In this document: piece by piece, positions 63,172 through 64,000 of the stretch
Layout of the letters: every line of letters begins with the position of its first letter
Numbering within the stretch: position 1 is the first letter of the stretch
From: Curtobacterium pusillum
GTDB taxonomy: Bacteria; Actinomycetota; Actinomycetes; Actinomycetales; Microbacteriaceae
DNA: 64,000 nt
Direction of reading: 5' to 3'
Assembly (NCBI RefSeq): GCF_007673235.1
Contig: NZ_VDZH01000003.1
Span: 124,001-188,000 of the forward strand
Made by a program: the position numbers and the translations under genes
Notes under the pieces: generated by a model
Seen by the model: only the letters and a program-made list of their open reading frames with translations
Told to the model about the DNA's origin: nothing
Databases searched by the model: none

Positions 63172-64000
63172 TCAGCGTCGGATGAGGAGCGCGCTGGCGC
63201 GCGGCGACAACGCCGCGTCGAGCACGAGGCAGGCAGCCCCGACGGCGGCGACGTCCGCGCCCCGGTCGCTCTCGTCGACGACCACCGGGTGCTTCGGCAC
63301 CAGCAGCGGCGACTCGACGATCGCGGCACGGGCGGCCGGCAGCGCGGCACTCGCCACCCGCGACCAGAACGGCCCGCCGAAGACCACGCGGTCGATGTCG
63401 AGCAGGTTGACGATGAGGACGACGGCGTTGCCCATCACGGTGCCGGCGTCCTCCGCTAGGCCGATCGCCACCGGGTCCCCGGCGTCGATCGCAGCGGCGA
63501 GCCCGTCCCACGCGCGGTCCACGGACTCGACGTCCGAGAGGGCGTCGATCGGGAGTCCGCGGTCCCGGGCGATCTGCACCAGCCGGTCCGGGGCGACGGC
63601 CGCGCCGACCTCACCCCGGGTGCCGGCACTGTCCGGGGTCCCGGCGAGGGCACCCTGGTCGACCATGATGTGCCCGGCGTCACCGGCGTTCGAACCCACA
63701 CCGCGGACCGGTTCGTGGTCGACGGCGAGACCCACACCGAACCCGGTGCCGAAGTACACGAAGGCGAAGTTCCGCGCCGAGGACTCCCCCGCCAGGAACA
63801 TCTCGCCGACCACCGCGGCCGTCACGTCCTTCTCGAGGAGCACCGGGTAGCCCGTCGCCTCGGACAGCGCGTCACGCAGCGGCACGTCCCGCCAGCGCGG
63901 CAGGAACGGGGGGTCGAGCACCACGCCGGCGTCCACGTCGATCGGGCCCGGGCTGGCGATGCCCACGCCGAGCACCGCGTCCATGTCGACCTCGGCGTCG
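63172..64000 (-). CDS. ROK-family protein (C-terminal part)
   Basis: The first part lies beyond the right edge; 276 residues are seen. They contain the ROK/sugar-kinase fold: VLGVGIASPGPIDVDAGVVL, LEKDVTAAVVGEMFLAGESS, FVYFGTGFGVGLAVDHEPVR and GNAVVLIVNLLDIDRVVFGG. The family's usual zinc-binding CGxxGCxE segment is missing: after GDAGHIMVDQGALAGT no Cys is seen. It may be a repressor (if an HTH lies upstream) or a sugar kinase; I cannot tell. Confidence 0.85.
   Translation of the reverse strand, partial: DAEVDMDAVLGVGIASPGPIDVDAGVVLDPPFLPRWRDVPLRDALSEATGYPVLLEKDVTAAVVGEMFLAGESSARNFAFVYFGTGFGVGLAVDHEPVRGVGSNAGDAGHIMVDQGALAGTPDSAGTRGEVGAAVAPDRLVQIARDRGLPIDALSDVESVDRAWDGLAAAIDAGDPVAIGLAEDAGTVMGNAVVLIVNLLDIDRVVFGGPFWSRVASAALPAARAAIVESPLLVPKHPVVVDESDRGADVAAVGAACLVLDAALSPRASALLIRR

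Overview
The window is a very GC-rich chromosomal segment with densely packed genes, many GTG/TTG starts and many 4-nt start/stop overlaps. It carries actinobacterial markers: CarD, SenX3-RegX3, a GlnR-type orphan regulator, mycothiol synthase MshD, SigK/RskA, and a MutT1-like Nudix-phosphatase fusion. The gene order carD-ispDF-cysS-rlmB and the overall content suggest Microbacteriaceae, perhaps Curtobacterium or a close relative; this is an inference from content, not a database match. I see no phage, IS element, CRISPR array or rRNA. There is one tRNA gene (Lys).

Layout. 1-2.1 kb: 3' end of a shared sugar-ABC ATPase and a DUF4032 kinase-like protein. 2.4-6.6 kb (minus): carD, ispDF, cysS, rlmB. 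6.7-11.6 kb: a lipoprotein, senX3-regX3, phoU, a P-loop kinase and gpmA. 11.7-14.8 kb: a methyltransferase, a three-gene unit (38-aa membrane protein, nitrobindin-like protein, YgfZ) and a small membrane protein. 14.9-24 kb (plus): glnR, mshD, ppk1, the Nudix fusion and pstSCAB. This phosphate region has Pho-box-like GTTCACC repeats in 11-nt phase before pstS, ppk1 and phoU, which fits control by SenX3-RegX3. 24.3-28.7 kb: sigK-rskA, a candidate small RNA, small proteins, tRNA-Lys and an SGNH hydrolase. 29-33 kb: a galactose block (galM and a DeoR regulator, divergent from galTK). 33-37.4 kb: two membrane proteins, glyA-folD behind a ZTP riboswitch, and clpS-DUF2017.

37.5-45.7 kb: MarR plus an MFS pump, purU, a YrdB-like protein, nagA, a hydrolase, an aminotransferase, nagB and a Nudix hydrolase. 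45.9-52.4 kb: a complete PotABCD-like ABC importer (minus), a DUF1905-like protein, a YqhA-like protein and an AbiEi/DUF559-like protein. 52.7-59.2 kb (minus): an oligosaccharide ABC importer (binding protein and two permeases, no ATPase gene) with a GH38 alpha-mannosidase. The ATPase at the left edge is a candidate energiser for it. 59.5-64 kb: a PhzF protein, a large surface protein with lamin-tail domains and a LAxTG anchor, and the C-terminal part of a ROK protein.

The most unusual feature is non-coding: several families of interspersed palindromic repeats. Family 1 has core GGACTGGAGGCRCGG, as full hairpins at gene ends and as half-sites that also lie inside genes. Families 2 and 3 share an architecture and flanks but differ in core. 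Another recurrent feature is a TANNNT-like -10 box exactly 6 nt (sometimes 7) before the start codon, indicating leaderless transcripts for at least fourteen genes.
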